NCBI GenBank assembly: GCA_902800365.1
Contig: CADCEF010000022.1
Span: 33,886-97,885, forward strand
Direction of reading: 5' to 3'
Source of the DNA: an uncultured Prevotella sp.
GTDB taxonomy: Bacteria > Bacteroidota > Bacteroidia > Bacteroidales > Bacteroidaceae
DNA length: 64,000 nt
Shown: positions 1 to 7,115 of the stretch, piece by piece
How the letters are laid out: each line of letters begins with the position of its first letter
Numbering within the stretch: the first letter of the stretch is position 1
Notes under the pieces: generated by a model
Told to the model about the DNA's origin: nothing
The model's input: only the letters and a program-made list of their open reading frames with translations
Database searches by the model: none
Position numbers and translations under genes: made by a program

Positions 1-419
1 GTCTGCGGTAGCAGCCACGCCACGGGTTCGCCTGCCTTGAACTGTGCGCCAAGGGGCAGCGTCTGTATCAACACGCCGTCGCGCGGCACCCTGACAGCTG
101 TCGTCGAAAGGGCATTGCGAATCTCCATCACTGCCACACCATTGGCAACGGTGGCACCGTGACTCACCAACAAACGGCTAACGGCTCCATCATAGGGCAA
201 ACTAATAGGCGTGGCCTCTCCAAAAGGAAATACCACGCCCTGCGCTGTAACCTTGTAATTGATGGTTCCGAAGATGCACCAATAGATGACCACCACCATC
301 ATCGCCACCATGGCGGCAATCACAATCCGAATCCTCGGAGATGCCACTCGCGCCATCTCCTTGGCTTCGCTATGGTCGTCGAGTGCCTCCAGTGCCTCCT
401 TATTGAATATCTCTGCCAT
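1..419 (-). CDS. NHLM-type HlyD family secretion protein (partial, N-terminal part)
   Basis: This is the membrane-fusion (periplasmic adaptor) protein of a peptide ABC exporter. The first 139 residues are present and the rest lies beyond the window edge. A cytoplasmic head of about 30 residues is followed by one hydrophobic segment (about residues 31-52) and then the start of a barrel-sandwich/lipoyl domain (motif AQGVVFPFGEATPISLPYDG). That layout fits the adaptor of NHLM bacteriocin systems, in which an HlyD protein works with peptidase-containing ABC transporters. The start is the ATG at 419. A separate Bacteroidetes-type promoter lies about 50 bp upstream. Two double-glycine-leader peptides encoded just upstream on the same strand are the obvious cargo. 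The family call rests on the remembered N-terminal pattern and on this context. Confidence 0.8.
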   Translation of the reverse strand, partial: MAEIFNKEALEALDDHSEAKEMARVASPRIRIVIAAMVAMMVVVIYWCIFGTINYKVTAQGVVFPFGEATPISLPYDGAVSRLLVSHGATVANGVAVMEIRNALSTTAVRVPRDGVLIQTLPLGAQFKAGEPVAWLLPQ

Positions 420-468
420 AATCTTAAATTTGAAAGTGACAATAATGGTATAGTCTTAATTTCGGTGG

Positions 469-476
469 CAAAAATA
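469..476 (-). promoter_or_regulatory. -7 promoter element for the HlyD-like gene
   Basis: Read on the minus strand this is TATTTTTG, matching the Bacteroidetes primary sigma -7 consensus TAnnTTTG. It sits about 50 bp upstream of the HlyD start. The flanking AT-rich stretch resembles the one around the promoter at 1501-1508, so the exporter and the peptide genes may be expressed from matched promoters. Confidence 0.6.
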
Positions 477-531
477 CAAAAATAATTGGAAATAAAAAAG
501 AAAATCGTGTGTTTTTTCACTCCTTTGCTCG

Positions 532-663
532 TTAATACGCAGCCAGTTCTGCATAGAAACGGCTCACTTCTTTCTGCATGCCCTCTGGCGAGGCGCCGTG
601 ATCACGGGGGCTGACCCCAGTGATCACGGAGATGGAATAGCAGAGGTAGATAATGGGCCTCAT
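532..663 (-). CDS. 43-residue ORF translationally coupled to a leader-peptide gene
   Basis: This small ORF begins with an ATG that overlaps the TGA stop of the upstream peptide gene in a TGATG arrangement, so translation could pass directly from one to the other. It is composition-normal, ends in SRFYAELAAY and has no double-glycine motif. I do not recognise it. Its codons 13-24 overlap a strong palindrome, so it may instead be a decayed coding remnant that carries a repeat. Its position between the peptide genes and the HlyD gene would suit an accessory, immunity or second peptide role, but nothing in the sequence proves that. Confidence 0.4.
   Translation of the reverse strand: MRPIIYLCYSISVITGVSPRDHGASPEGMQKEVSRFYAELAAY
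597..628. repeat. Imperfect 32-bp palindrome with GTGATCAC cores
   Basis: The arms CGTGATCACGGGG and CCCCAGTGATCACG pair with one mismatch around a five-base loop. Each arm contains the self-complementary octamer GTGATCAC. There is no T run, so it is not a standard terminator. It could be a REP-like element or an RNA hairpin between the peptide genes and the exporter gene. Confidence 0.55.
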
Positions 664-905
664 CACATTATAGGATCGCTATGGTATAGGTCTTCAACAG
701 GATTGGATTCGGTTATAGGAGTTCTATTTAGAGGATTTAAGTGACTTATATTAGGAACGCCTCCTGCGGCATTGTCGAGGTCGTCATCGTCGAGTGGCCA
801 TGCGCCGGCCTCCACGAGTTCGTCCTTCAGCGCCTTCACTTCCTCAGCCAGTTGCTTCAACTGTTGCTTCTTCTGCTCAATCTGTTCTGCTGTTAATGTT
901 GCCAT
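663..905 (-). CDS. Double-glycine leader peptide precursor 1 (80 aa)
   Basis: This looks like a secreted peptide precursor. Residues 1-49 form a charged helical leader (EQKKQQLKQLAEE, then AWPLDDDDLDNAAGG) ending in a Gly-Gly at 48-49, the usual cleavage site for peptidase-containing ABC exporters. That leaves a 31-residue C-terminal core rich in Asn, Pro and Ser and without Cys. The leader is nearly the same as that of the neighbouring precursor, whereas the cores are unrelated, as expected for a family of exported peptides. Its stop codon overlaps the start of a 43-residue ORF. The core has no recognisable modification motif, so it may be exported unmodified or processed by enzymes outside the window. 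Confidence 0.75.
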   Translation of the reverse strand: MATLTAEQIEQKKQQLKQLAEEVKALKDELVEAGAWPLDDDDLDNAAGGVPNISHLNPLNRTPITESNPVEDLYHSDPIM

Positions 906-974
906 AATAATAATTATTAAATGTTTGTTTCAGAATTTGTTGCATTCACTTGTTGAATCTACCAGAGAAACCAT

Positions 975-1160
975 TTATTCTCCGGCTCTCTTGATTAAAT
1001 CAAATAGAGGTATTCCTCCTGCCGCCTGGTCGAGGTCGGCTTCGTCGAGTGGCCATGCGCCGGCCTCCTGCAATTCCTTGATGATTGCATTCTTCTCCTC
1101 AGAGAGCTGCTTCAACTGCTGCTTCTTCTGCTCAATCTGTTCTGCTGTCATTGTTGCCAT
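975..1160 (-). CDS. Double-glycine leader peptide precursor 2 (61 aa)
   Basis: This is a paralogue of the 80-residue precursor just downstream. The first 49 residues align almost throughout (TAEQIEQKKQQLKQL, then EAGAWPLDEADLDQAAGG) and end in Gly-Gly at 48-49. The predicted core is only 12 residues (IPLFDLIKRAGE), short even for a bacteriocin or signalling peptide, which makes a pheromone-like or helper-peptide role possible. The NHLM-type HlyD protein encoded downstream is the likely export partner. No promoter was seen directly upstream; transcription most likely comes from 1501-1508. Confidence 0.75.
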   Translation of the reverse strand: MATMTAEQIEQKKQQLKQLSEEKNAIIKELQEAGAWPLDEADLDQAAGGIPLFDLIKRAGE

Positions 1161-1195
1161 ATTACTAAATATTTAATGGGTTATACCTTATTACA

Positions 1196-1471
1196 TTATT
1201 TGATTGTAGGATCCTGTACCTTGCGCTGGTGAGAGCGCCGCTCGCGCTGGCCGCCCGTCACCACCTCCAACTCTTCATTGAGTACGTTGTTCTCGTCCTG
1301 AAGCTGCTCGATTTCGTCTTTCAGTTTCAGGTTCTCACGGATGAAAGCAGAGAAGTTGACCAGCAACTCCTGATTGCGCCAGTGGTAGTAGAAGAGCACA
1401 ACGACCAATGCCACTATGGCCAGCGCCACAATAGTCGAGATGATGATTGAAATGATAACTGTCGTATCCAT
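1196..1471 (-). CDS. Small membrane-anchored coiled-coil protein with a GG motif (91 aa)
   Basis: The ORF is open further upstream, but the promoter at 1501-1508 makes the ATG at 1471 the sensible start. Residues 5-28 form one transmembrane helix, and residues 42-70 form a heptad-rich coiled coil. The protein ends in a basic tail after EELEVVTGG. That last motif looks like the double-glycine processing site of exported peptides, leaving a 17-residue cationic C-terminus. It is the first gene of the peptide cluster. It could be a membrane accessory or immunity protein of the exporter, or a membrane-tethered precursor. No family was recognised. Confidence 0.6.
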   Translation of the reverse strand: MDTTVIISIIISTIVALAIVALVVVLFYYHWRNQELLVNFSAFIRENLKLKDEIEQLQDENNVLNEELEVVTGGQRERRSHQRKVQDPTIK

Positions 1472-1500
1472 AATTACCGTTCTAGTTTTGATTTCTGGGG

Positions 1501-1508
1501 CAAAGATA
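1501..1508 (-). promoter_or_regulatory. -7 promoter element of the small-peptide cluster
   Basis: Minus-strand TATCTTTG fits the TAnnTTTG consensus. It is 30 bp upstream of the ATG at 1471 and is the only clear promoter for the membrane coiled-coil gene and both leader-peptide genes. Confidence 0.65.
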
Positions 1509-1904
1509 CAAAAATAATTGGAAATCGTAAAGAAAAAACAATATTTTTTAGGCTTTTCATTTAATATAGAAACCCCACTAACCATAAAGGGAGTTTCTTG
1601 CCGATGGGGATCATATCATAGGGGGTTCCACGCTGACCGACACCTACGAGCAATTGGCTTTCGACAAAGTCGTGGGCTGGAACCGCTGGCTGCGCCTAAA
1701 CAACCAGCATCCCAACTTGTTCTGCCCGATATCCAGAAATGGTGTAAAAAAGAGGATGTGCCTATTTTGACACATCCTCTTGTTCAATACCCATGCAAGA
1801 GGTCAGTTCACCAAATAAAGCGATCAAGGGGACTGGTCCATGATTGCTCGTTTCGGGATGATTCCAAGAAAATCCACGAATTTTTCTCTCATTTGTAGCG
1901 ACTT
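1509..1904. other. Gene-poor interval with a coding remnant
   Basis: No intact gene is visible here. From about 1620 to 1768 the plus strand reads as coding-like sequence without a start (…LTDTYEQLAFDKVVGWNRW…, ending at a TGA at 1768), which looks like the decayed 3' end of a gene I cannot identify. On the minus strand a 22-codon ORF sits near 1827-1895 just past the transporter gene. The rest is the terminator at 1746-1781 and AT-rich promoter-proximal sequence. Confidence 0.4.
1746..1781 (-). terminator. Intrinsic terminator downstream of the ABC transporter gene
   Basis: Arms AAGAGGATGTG and CACATCCTCTT (11 bp, perfect) enclose a 10-base loop. On the minus strand they are followed by a run of Ts, giving a terminator about 120 bp after the transporter stop codon. 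It separates that operon from the peptide cluster. Confidence 0.7.
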
Positions 1905-4628
1905 TTACTTTATGTCAATGCGGAGATTATTGCCGTCTACATTTATATCTCGACAGAAGTTGCGCAGAATAGTCACGGCCAGATCATCACGTTCAGCATC
2001 GAAGGCATCGCTGCCGATGGCCTGCTGACTCTTTATGCTCAATTGCAAAGAGTCGTCACGTTCTGTATACGCCAGTGTGAGAACCGTATTAGGGCTGATG
2101 ACCCTTCCGCCAGAACCCAGGATTGCAAGTGATTCGTCTATCACATGAAGCACATTGGTAGTCCTCTGGTGCGACAGGTTGTATTGATGACAGAACTGTT
2201 CCATCTGCGACATCATGGCAAACCAGTCGAAGTACTCACTCTCAATGATGAATGTCGTCTCATGTATCTGCTGGATGAATTGCTTGGTGCGTTCACGCTG
2301 CGGGTTATCGAAGAGTTGGTCAGGTGTACCGTCCTCGTATACCACACCATCAGCGAAGAAGAGTACTCGGCTACTAACCTGTCGGGCAAAACGCATCTCA
2401 TGGGTTACCACAAGCATCGTCATGCCTTGACGTGCCAAACGTGTCATAACGCCAAGAACCTCGTTCACCATAGTAGGATCAAGGGCCGAAGTGGGTTCAT
2501 CAAAGAGCAGTATCTCTGGATCCATGGCCAACGCACGGGCAATGGCTATACGCTGTTTCTGTCCACCAGACAGTTGATCTGGCAAGGCTTCTGCGCGTTC
2601 GGCCATTCCAACCATCTGCAGCAATTCCAAGGCTCGCTTTTCTGCATCCTCACGGCTCTTACCAAGTAGCTGCATGGGTGCCAGACATAAATTATCAAGC
2701 ACCGTCATGCCGTTGAACAGGTTGAACGACTGGAACACCATGCCCATACGGCGACGAAGCAGAGGCACATCGGCATCGGGCGACAATATATCTTGCCCGT
2801 TAATAAGAATGCTGCCACTGGTGGGCTGCTCAAGCAGATTCAGGCATCGCAGGAACGTACTCTTTCCCGTACCCGACGGACCGATAATGGATATTACCTC
2901 GCCCTTATGCACATCAAGGTTAATATCGCGCAGCACATCAAACGAACCATAACTCTTCTTCATGCCAGAGATACGTATGATAGGAGAGTCGGAATCAGAG
3001 GATGTGATAGTATGAGAAGCAGAGGAAACTAAAGTGTGAGATTGTTTGCGGCGAATGAACAGCCATACACATCCACCTATAACAATAAGTATAGCCACAA
3101 TCCATGCCCATTGGATCTCTTCATCAGCAGTAGATGATGGCTGTAAAGGATTGGTTAAGATATCTGCCTCGCCTTTTCGTGTAACCATCACGATGTGTGA
3201 ATCAATATATCCATCGGAAAACAGTACCTGTTTCTGTCGCTCCTCAGTACAGCTGATTGAGCCCATAGCCATGTCGGCCTTACCAGTCTGTACAGCAGGT
3301 ATCTGCGCGGCAAAATCCATAACAAGAAACTCCAGTTGCCAATTACGCCGGTTGGCCCACTCTGTCAATAATTCCGGTTCCATACCCGAAGGTTTACCTG
3401 AACAGATGAAGTTTAACGGTGGCATTACCGGGTTGGTAGCAACTCGCAGAGTGCGCCCCGTACCTTGCTGTTGAGGGAGTGTCATAGCCGTTGGGTCTTC
3501 AGACTTCTGCCAACGATCGTATATCTTCTGATAGGTTCCATCACGACGTATGTCAGCCAAAAAGCTATTAAAGTCCTGTTGCAACTCAGCATTGCCCAGT
3601 TTGAAACAGGCTCCTATCGGAATCGGAGCGAGCTCTGAATTAACAGAATCAACCTTTGACATCAGATCTTTACTAAATATCAATGTAAGACTTTCATCGC
3701 CTACCACATCAACTTTGCCATTCTCTAAAGCTGCCAACATATCGGTAAGGGTAGCCATGCGCAATATGTTGGCATCGGGAGCCATATTGGTTACAGCAAT
3801 ATCTTGTATGCTGCCGATAATTACAGCTACGTTTTTCCCTTTAAGTGCCTTGAATACAGGTGGAACGGTTGATTGAGCGGTAGCATTAGTAGCGTCCGTT
3901 TCGTTGGTCGACAGCAATCCTGCAACTCCAAGCAACGCCAATGCCACAGCAGCAGCGATGGTCTTCATTCGCTTTCGATAAACAAGACTCTGAAGCAACA
4001 TTCCGATGAGCCACGCCATTAGGAAATATATTATGGCCGTAACAATGAGTGGGAAGAAGGCATCGAATGTTCGAGAGCGTATCAGGTCGGAAGCTCGCGT
4101 CATGTCGGCCACAGCTATATAACCAACTATACTCGTGCCTTTAAGCAGACTTATCACCTCACCCTGATATACAGGCAACACCGACTTTATTACCTGAGGC
4201 ATAACAATCCTAAAGAATGTCTGCCTCTGCGTAAAACCTAATGCCAGTCCTGCCTCGGTCTGGCCTCGGTCTATTCCCTGAATAGCAGTTCGAAGCATCT
4301 CACTGATGTAGGCAGCAGTGTTCATGGCAAAAGTAACAATGGCCACCACTATACCCGTAGCATCTACCGGCGCCATCACCACATAATACATAATCATAAG
4401 CAACACCAGCACTGGTGTGCCACGCATAAGGTCGATATACACCTTGGCAATTTGTCGTAACCATGCTCGGTGGTTCATACGCATCCAGCACACCAGTCCA
4501 CCCAGCATTGTGCCTAATAATGCTGCGCAGATTGTGATAATAAGCGTCACCTGCAGACCGTCGAGAATCATTCTATATCGATCCTCGGCTATCAAATTAT
4601 TATAAAAACTCTCTATTATACTATTCAT
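1905..4628 (-). CDS. Single-chain polar amino-acid ABC transporter: permease, tethered binding domain, ATPase and C-terminal domain
   Basis: This 907-residue protein holds an entire importer. Residues 1-220 are a HisM/GlnP-type permease. A helix at about 222-240 leads to a periplasmic domain at 250-505, and a second helix at 507-525 returns to the cytoplasm. Residues 548-790 are a GlnQ-type ATPase with Walker A GPSGTGKST (583-591), signature LSGGQ (686-690) and Walker B ILLFDEP (706-712). The periplasmic part is out of usual order: 258-375 matches the second lobe and C-terminal end of a family-3 binding protein (LKGKNVAV…DGTYQKIYDRW), and 391-485 matches the first lobe (LRVATNPVMPPLNF…FSDGY). 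Residues 791-907 are an extra domain, vaguely like an anti-sigma-type ATPase fold. It is co-transcribed with the FKBP gene 33 bp upstream. The substrate is probably a polar amino acid. Confidence 0.85.
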   Translation of the reverse strand: MNSIIESFYNNLIAEDRYRMILDGLQVTLIITICAALLGTMLGGLVCWMRMNHRAWLRQIAKVYIDLMRGTPVLVLLMIMYYVVMAPVDATGIVVAIVTFAMNTAAYISEMLRTAIQGIDRGQTEAGLALGFTQRQTFFRIVMPQVIKSVLPVYQGEVISLLKGTSIVGYIAVADMTRASDLIRSRTFDAFFPLIVTAIIYFLMAWLIGMLLQSLVYRKRMKTIAAAVALALLGVAGLLSTNETDATNATAQSTVPPVFKALKGKNVAVIIGSIQDIAVTNMAPDANILRMATLTDMLAALENGKVDVVGDESLTLIFSKDLMSKVDSVNSELAPIPIGACFKLGNAELQQDFNSFLADIRRDGTYQKIYDRWQKSEDPTAMTLPQQQGTGRTLRVATNPVMPPLNFICSGKPSGMEPELLTEWANRRNWQLEFLVMDFAAQIPAVQTGKADMAMGSISCTEERQKQVLFSDGYIDSHIVMVTRKGEADILTNPLQPSSTADEEIQWAWIVAILIVIGGCVWLFIRRKQSHTLVSSASHTITSSDSDSPIIRISGMKKSYGSFDVLRDINLDVHKGEVISIIGPSGTGKSTFLRCLNLLEQPTSGSILINGQDILSPDADVPLLRRRMGMVFQSFNLFNGMTVLDNLCLAPMQLLGKSREDAEKRALELLQMVGMAERAEALPDQLSGGQKQRIAIARALAMDPEILLFDEPTSALDPTMVNEVLGVMTRLARQGMTMLVVTHEMRFARQVSSRVLFFADGVVYEDGTPDQLFDNPQRERTKQFIQQIHETTFIIESEYFDWFAMMSQMEQFCHQYNLSHQRTTNVLHVIDESLAILGSGGRVISPNTVLTLAYTERDDSLQLSIKSQQAIGSDAFDAERDDLAVTILRNFCRDINVDGNNLRIDIK

Positions 4629-4661
4629 CGTTCCATTTATTTTCCGTTTGTATTTTTCTTA

Positions 4662-5060
4662 CTATGACACCCCTAACAACTCAATCTCAAAGATAAGAGT
4701 TGAACCGCCGGGGATTCCTGGTTGCGAGAATTTGCCGTACCCCATTTCGGCTGGGATATAGACTTCCCACTTGTCTCCAACATGCATCTGCTGCATGGCA
4801 ATTATCCATCCCTCAATAAGATCGCACAGTCTGCAGGCCAGAGGCACTCCCCCACGACTACTATCAAACTGTTTCCCGTCGATGGTCTTGCCAGTATAAT
4901 GGGCAGTAATGATATTCCTTACTGTAGGATGGGCACTCGTAGCATTACCTTCTGCCAGTACCTTATAATAAATACCCTTTGGAAGAGCCTTTACCCCTTC
5001 CTCTTTCGACTTGGCCTCGAGCCAATCCTTGTTAGCTTGTAAATAATCCTTTTTACTCAT
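4662..5060 (-). CDS. FKBP-type peptidyl-prolyl cis-trans isomerase
   Basis: This folding catalyst interconverts cis and trans Xaa-Pro bonds. The C-terminal half carries the FKBP core: HYTGKTIDGKQFDSS, then GDKWEVYIPAEMGYG, then GGSTLIFEIELL. The preceding helical stretch resembles Mip/FKBP22 proteins. The ORF could begin at 5084, but that upstream part overlaps the promoter, so the ATG at 5060 (MSKKDYLQ) is chosen, giving 132 residues. There is no signal peptide with this start, so it is probably cytoplasmic. The binding loop is unusual in containing two Cys (LACRLCDL) near the conserved E-G-W region. It is the first gene of a unit with the ABC transporter. Confidence 0.85.
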   Translation of the reverse strand: MSKKDYLQANKDWLEAKSKEEGVKALPKGIYYKVLAEGNATSAHPTVRNIITAHYTGKTIDGKQFDSSRGGVPLACRLCDLIEGWIIAMQQMHVGDKWEVYIPAEMGYGKFSQPGIPGGSTLIFEIELLGVS

Positions 5061-5081
5061 AAACAAATATAAATTTGATTG

Positions 5082-5089
5082 CAAATATA
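5082..5089 (-). promoter_or_regulatory. -7 promoter element for the FKBP/ABC transporter unit
   Basis: Minus-strand TATATTTG, 22 bp upstream of the FKBP ATG at 5060. It is divergent from, and only about 25 bp away from, the plus-strand promoter at 5112. Confidence 0.65.
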
Positions 5090-5111
5090 CAAAAAAAAAA
5101 GAAATAATGAG

Positions 5112-5119
5112 TACTTTTG
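5112..5119 (+). promoter_or_regulatory. -7 promoter element for the DUF4250 gene
   Basis: TACTTTTG matches TAnnTTTG and lies 17 bp upstream of the ATG at 5136, implying a leader of only about ten bases. Confidence 0.6.
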
Positions 5120-5135
5120 CAAATAAATTTGCAAT

Positions 5136-5336
5136 ATGGAATATTTACCCAAAGACCCGGCGATTCTGGTTTCGAGCGTAAACATGCTACTAAGAGACGA
5201 GGAATTTGATACGTTGGAAGCACTTTGCTATGCTTTCAATAAGGAGCCAAAAGATATAAAAGACTACCTCTATAAAAGAGGATTTGTATGGAGTGAACAA
5301 CAGAAACAATTCCGTCCCATCGGCTACGACCAATGA
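5136..5336 (+). CDS. DUF4250 domain protein (66 aa)
   Basis: This small protein matches the DUF4250 pattern: LPKDPAILVSSVNMLLRDE near the N-terminus, a middle helix (EALCYAFN) and a C-terminal region around GFVWSEQQKQF. The family is widespread in anaerobic gut bacteria and has no established role. It overlaps the following gene by four bases (ATGA), so the two are translationally coupled. Confidence 0.8.
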   Translation: MEYLPKDPAILVSSVNMLLRDEEFDTLEALCYAFNKEPKDIKDYLYKRGFVWSEQQKQFRPIGYDQ

Positions 5337-5587
5337 TTACGAAGCATAGTATAGAGACTGCATATAGTTTTCTGCATCAGAAGCGGAACGTATATATCCA
5401 TTCTTCTCTCGATTGGCAGAAGGACGATATAGAGTATGCCATCAGCTGCTATGTGGACGATATGAGTAAAGAGCTATACGAATCCATATCCGACGGCAGA
5501 GCTGACTTTCTTAGAGACCACAAACGGTTTGGTGACGATATCACACAGGCAGTAGAAAGATTAGAGACTTACCTAACTAAAGTGTAA
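5333..5587 (+). CDS. Hypothetical protein coupled to DUF4250 (84 aa)
   Basis: I do not recognise this protein. It is acidic and mostly helical, with no signal peptide or membrane segment, and contains DWQKDDIEYAISCYVDDMSKELYESI. The ATGA overlap with the DUF4250 gene suggests the two products act together or are kept in fixed ratio. Its 3' end overlaps the convergent peroxiredoxin gene by 11 bp. Confidence 0.7.
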   Translation: MITKHSIETAYSFLHQKRNVYIHSSLDWQKDDIEYAISCYVDDMSKELYESISDGRADFLRDHKRFGDDITQAVERLETYLTKV

Positions 5588-6029
5588 GTATCTGATCGGC
5601 GTGTTCTTTGGTTTTAACCTGCTTGCCTACGAAGATCTTTTCAATGATGCCATCTTCGTTTATGACGAAGGTTGTGCGGATAGTGCCCATAGTTTTCTTG
5701 CCGTACATCGACTTCTCACCCCATGCACCCATAGCCTCTAGCAAAGTATGGTCTACATCGGCAATCAGAGGGAAAGGCAGCTCGTGTTTTTCCTTGAACT
5801 TCACGTGTGATGCGGCAGAATCCTTACTAACACCTACCACCTCATAGCCAGCTCCCTGCAATTCGTTGTAACGGTCACGCAGACTGCAAGCCTCGGCAGT
5901 ACAGCCACTGGTATTGTCCTTTGGATAAAAATACAACACCAGCTTACGTCCCTTAAAATCACTCAGACGTATATCACGTCCCTGCTCGTCCTTGCCCAGA
6001 ATCTCAGGCGCCTTGTCTCCAATATTCAT
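5577..6029 (-). CDS. bcp: Thioredoxin-dependent peroxiredoxin (BCP/PrxQ type)
   Basis: This enzyme reduces hydrogen peroxide and organic hydroperoxides using thiols from thioredoxin. The 150-residue length is typical. The peroxidatic Cys43 and resolving Cys48 are in TSGCTAEACSLRD, the CxxxxC spacing of the BCP/PrxQ class, preceded by YFYPKDNTSGC. It lies 15 bp downstream of the butyrate kinase gene on the same strand, so it is probably the last cistron of ptb-buk-bcp. Confidence 0.92.
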   Translation of the reverse strand: MNIGDKAPEILGKDEQGRDIRLSDFKGRKLVLYFYPKDNTSGCTAEACSLRDRYNELQGAGYEVVGVSKDSAASHVKFKEKHELPFPLIADVDHTLLEAMGAWGEKSMYGKKTMGTIRTTFVINEDGIIEKIFVGKQVKTKEHADQILTL

Positions 6030-6044
6030 ACCAATATCATATTA

Positions 6045-7115
6045 TTATTTATATTCTTTGGCCTTACGCTTGCCACGCAAAACAGCAAGAGCATTAAGTG
6101 CCAGAGCCTCCATCTCATCCTCACCTGGGAAACAGCGAATAGGAGCAAGGAACCCCACCCTCTTACGGATGCGGCTTACCACATATTCGCTACGTGCCAA
6201 ACCACCTGTAAGCAGTATGGCATCAATCTGTCCGCAGAGCACGGCCGACTCCGATGCGATGGTCTTTGCCACATGGTATATCATAGCATCGAGAATCAAT
6301 CGGGCATGCTCATCGCCATAATCCTCTATGCGACGGATAATCTCCTTCACATCATTAGTACCAAGATGAGCATTAAGTCCTGCCTTACCGGCAATGCGCT
6401 TAAGCAACTGCTTCTCGTTATACTTTCCACTGAAACAGAGACGAATCAAGTCGGCTGCAGGTAATGAGCCTGCACGTTCCGGCGAGAAAGGCCCCTCACC
6501 GTCAAGAGCGTTGTTTGCATCAACAGCACGTCCCTTTTCGTGTGCAGCAACTGAAATACCTCCACCCATATGGCAGATAATAAGATTCAGATCCTCGTAC
6601 TCTTTACCTATCTCAGCTGCATAACGGCGGGCTATGGCTCGCTGGTTCAAGGCATGCCAGATACAGATACGGTTCATCAGTGGCGAACCTGATATGCGGG
6701 CATAGTCATTAAGCTCGTCAACAACACCTGGGTCGGCTATAAATGAACGGCATCCAGGAATGGTGGCGGCTATCTCATGGGCTATCAGGCACCCCAGATT
6801 ACAGGCATGGTTATGCAAAGCGATACCGCTGTGGGTATCACGAATCATCAGGTCGTTAATCTCATACACACCACCCTCAAGAGGCTTTACCAGTCCGCCT
6901 CGACCTATCACGGCATCGAAATCCACAGGTATATCAGCCTTCTGCAACTCATCGAGCACTAACTGGCGACGATAATCCTGCTGTTCGATAACATCATCGA
7001 AGCCAGCAAGGTCATCGGGCGAGTGTACGATATTACGGACGAGAACGGATGTTTCGTCATCGAACACGGCCATTTTAGTAGAAGTAGAGCCTGGGTTGAT
7101 AACAAGTATCTTCAT
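6045..7115 (-). CDS. buk: Butyrate kinase (acyl kinase)
   Basis: This protein is in the ASKHA acetate/butyrate kinase family and interconverts butyryl-phosphate plus ADP with butyrate plus ATP. The N-terminal phosphate-binding loop ILVINPGSTSTKMAVF and the internal CHMGGGISVAAHEKG and LTGGLARS motifs are intact. The 356-residue length is normal for Buk. Its start overlaps the end of the phosphotransbutyrylase gene by four bases. In Bacteroidales the pair may act mainly on branched-chain acyl-CoAs from amino-acid breakdown rather than on butyrate itself; that is inference. Confidence 0.92.
   Translation of the reverse strand: MKILVINPGSTSTKMAVFDDETSVLVRNIVHSPDDLAGFDDVIEQQDYRRQLVLDELQKADIPVDFDAVIGRGGLVKPLEGGVYEINDLMIRDTHSGIALHNHACNLGCLIAHEIAATIPGCRSFIADPGVVDELNDYARISGSPLMNRICIWHALNQRAIARRYAAEIGKEYEDLNLIICHMGGGISVAAHEKGRAVDANNALDGEGPFSPERAGSLPAADLIRLCFSGKYNEKQLLKRIAGKAGLNAHLGTNDVKEIIRRIEDYGDEHARLILDAMIYHVAKTIASESAVLCGQIDAILLTGGLARSEYVVSRIRKRVGFLAPIRCFPGEDEMEALALNALAVLRGKRKAKEYK

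Noticed and set aside
1518-1898. A 126-codon plus-strand frame in the gap after the peptide cluster.
   Set aside because: It crosses a promoter and a terminator of the opposite strand and has no consistent coding pattern. Only part of a neighbouring frame (about 1620-1768) looks like a decayed gene end.
5061-5084. Longer start for the FKBP gene.
   Set aside because: The first eight codons overlap the promoter at 5082-5089, and MSKKDYLQ at 5060 gives a typical beginning.
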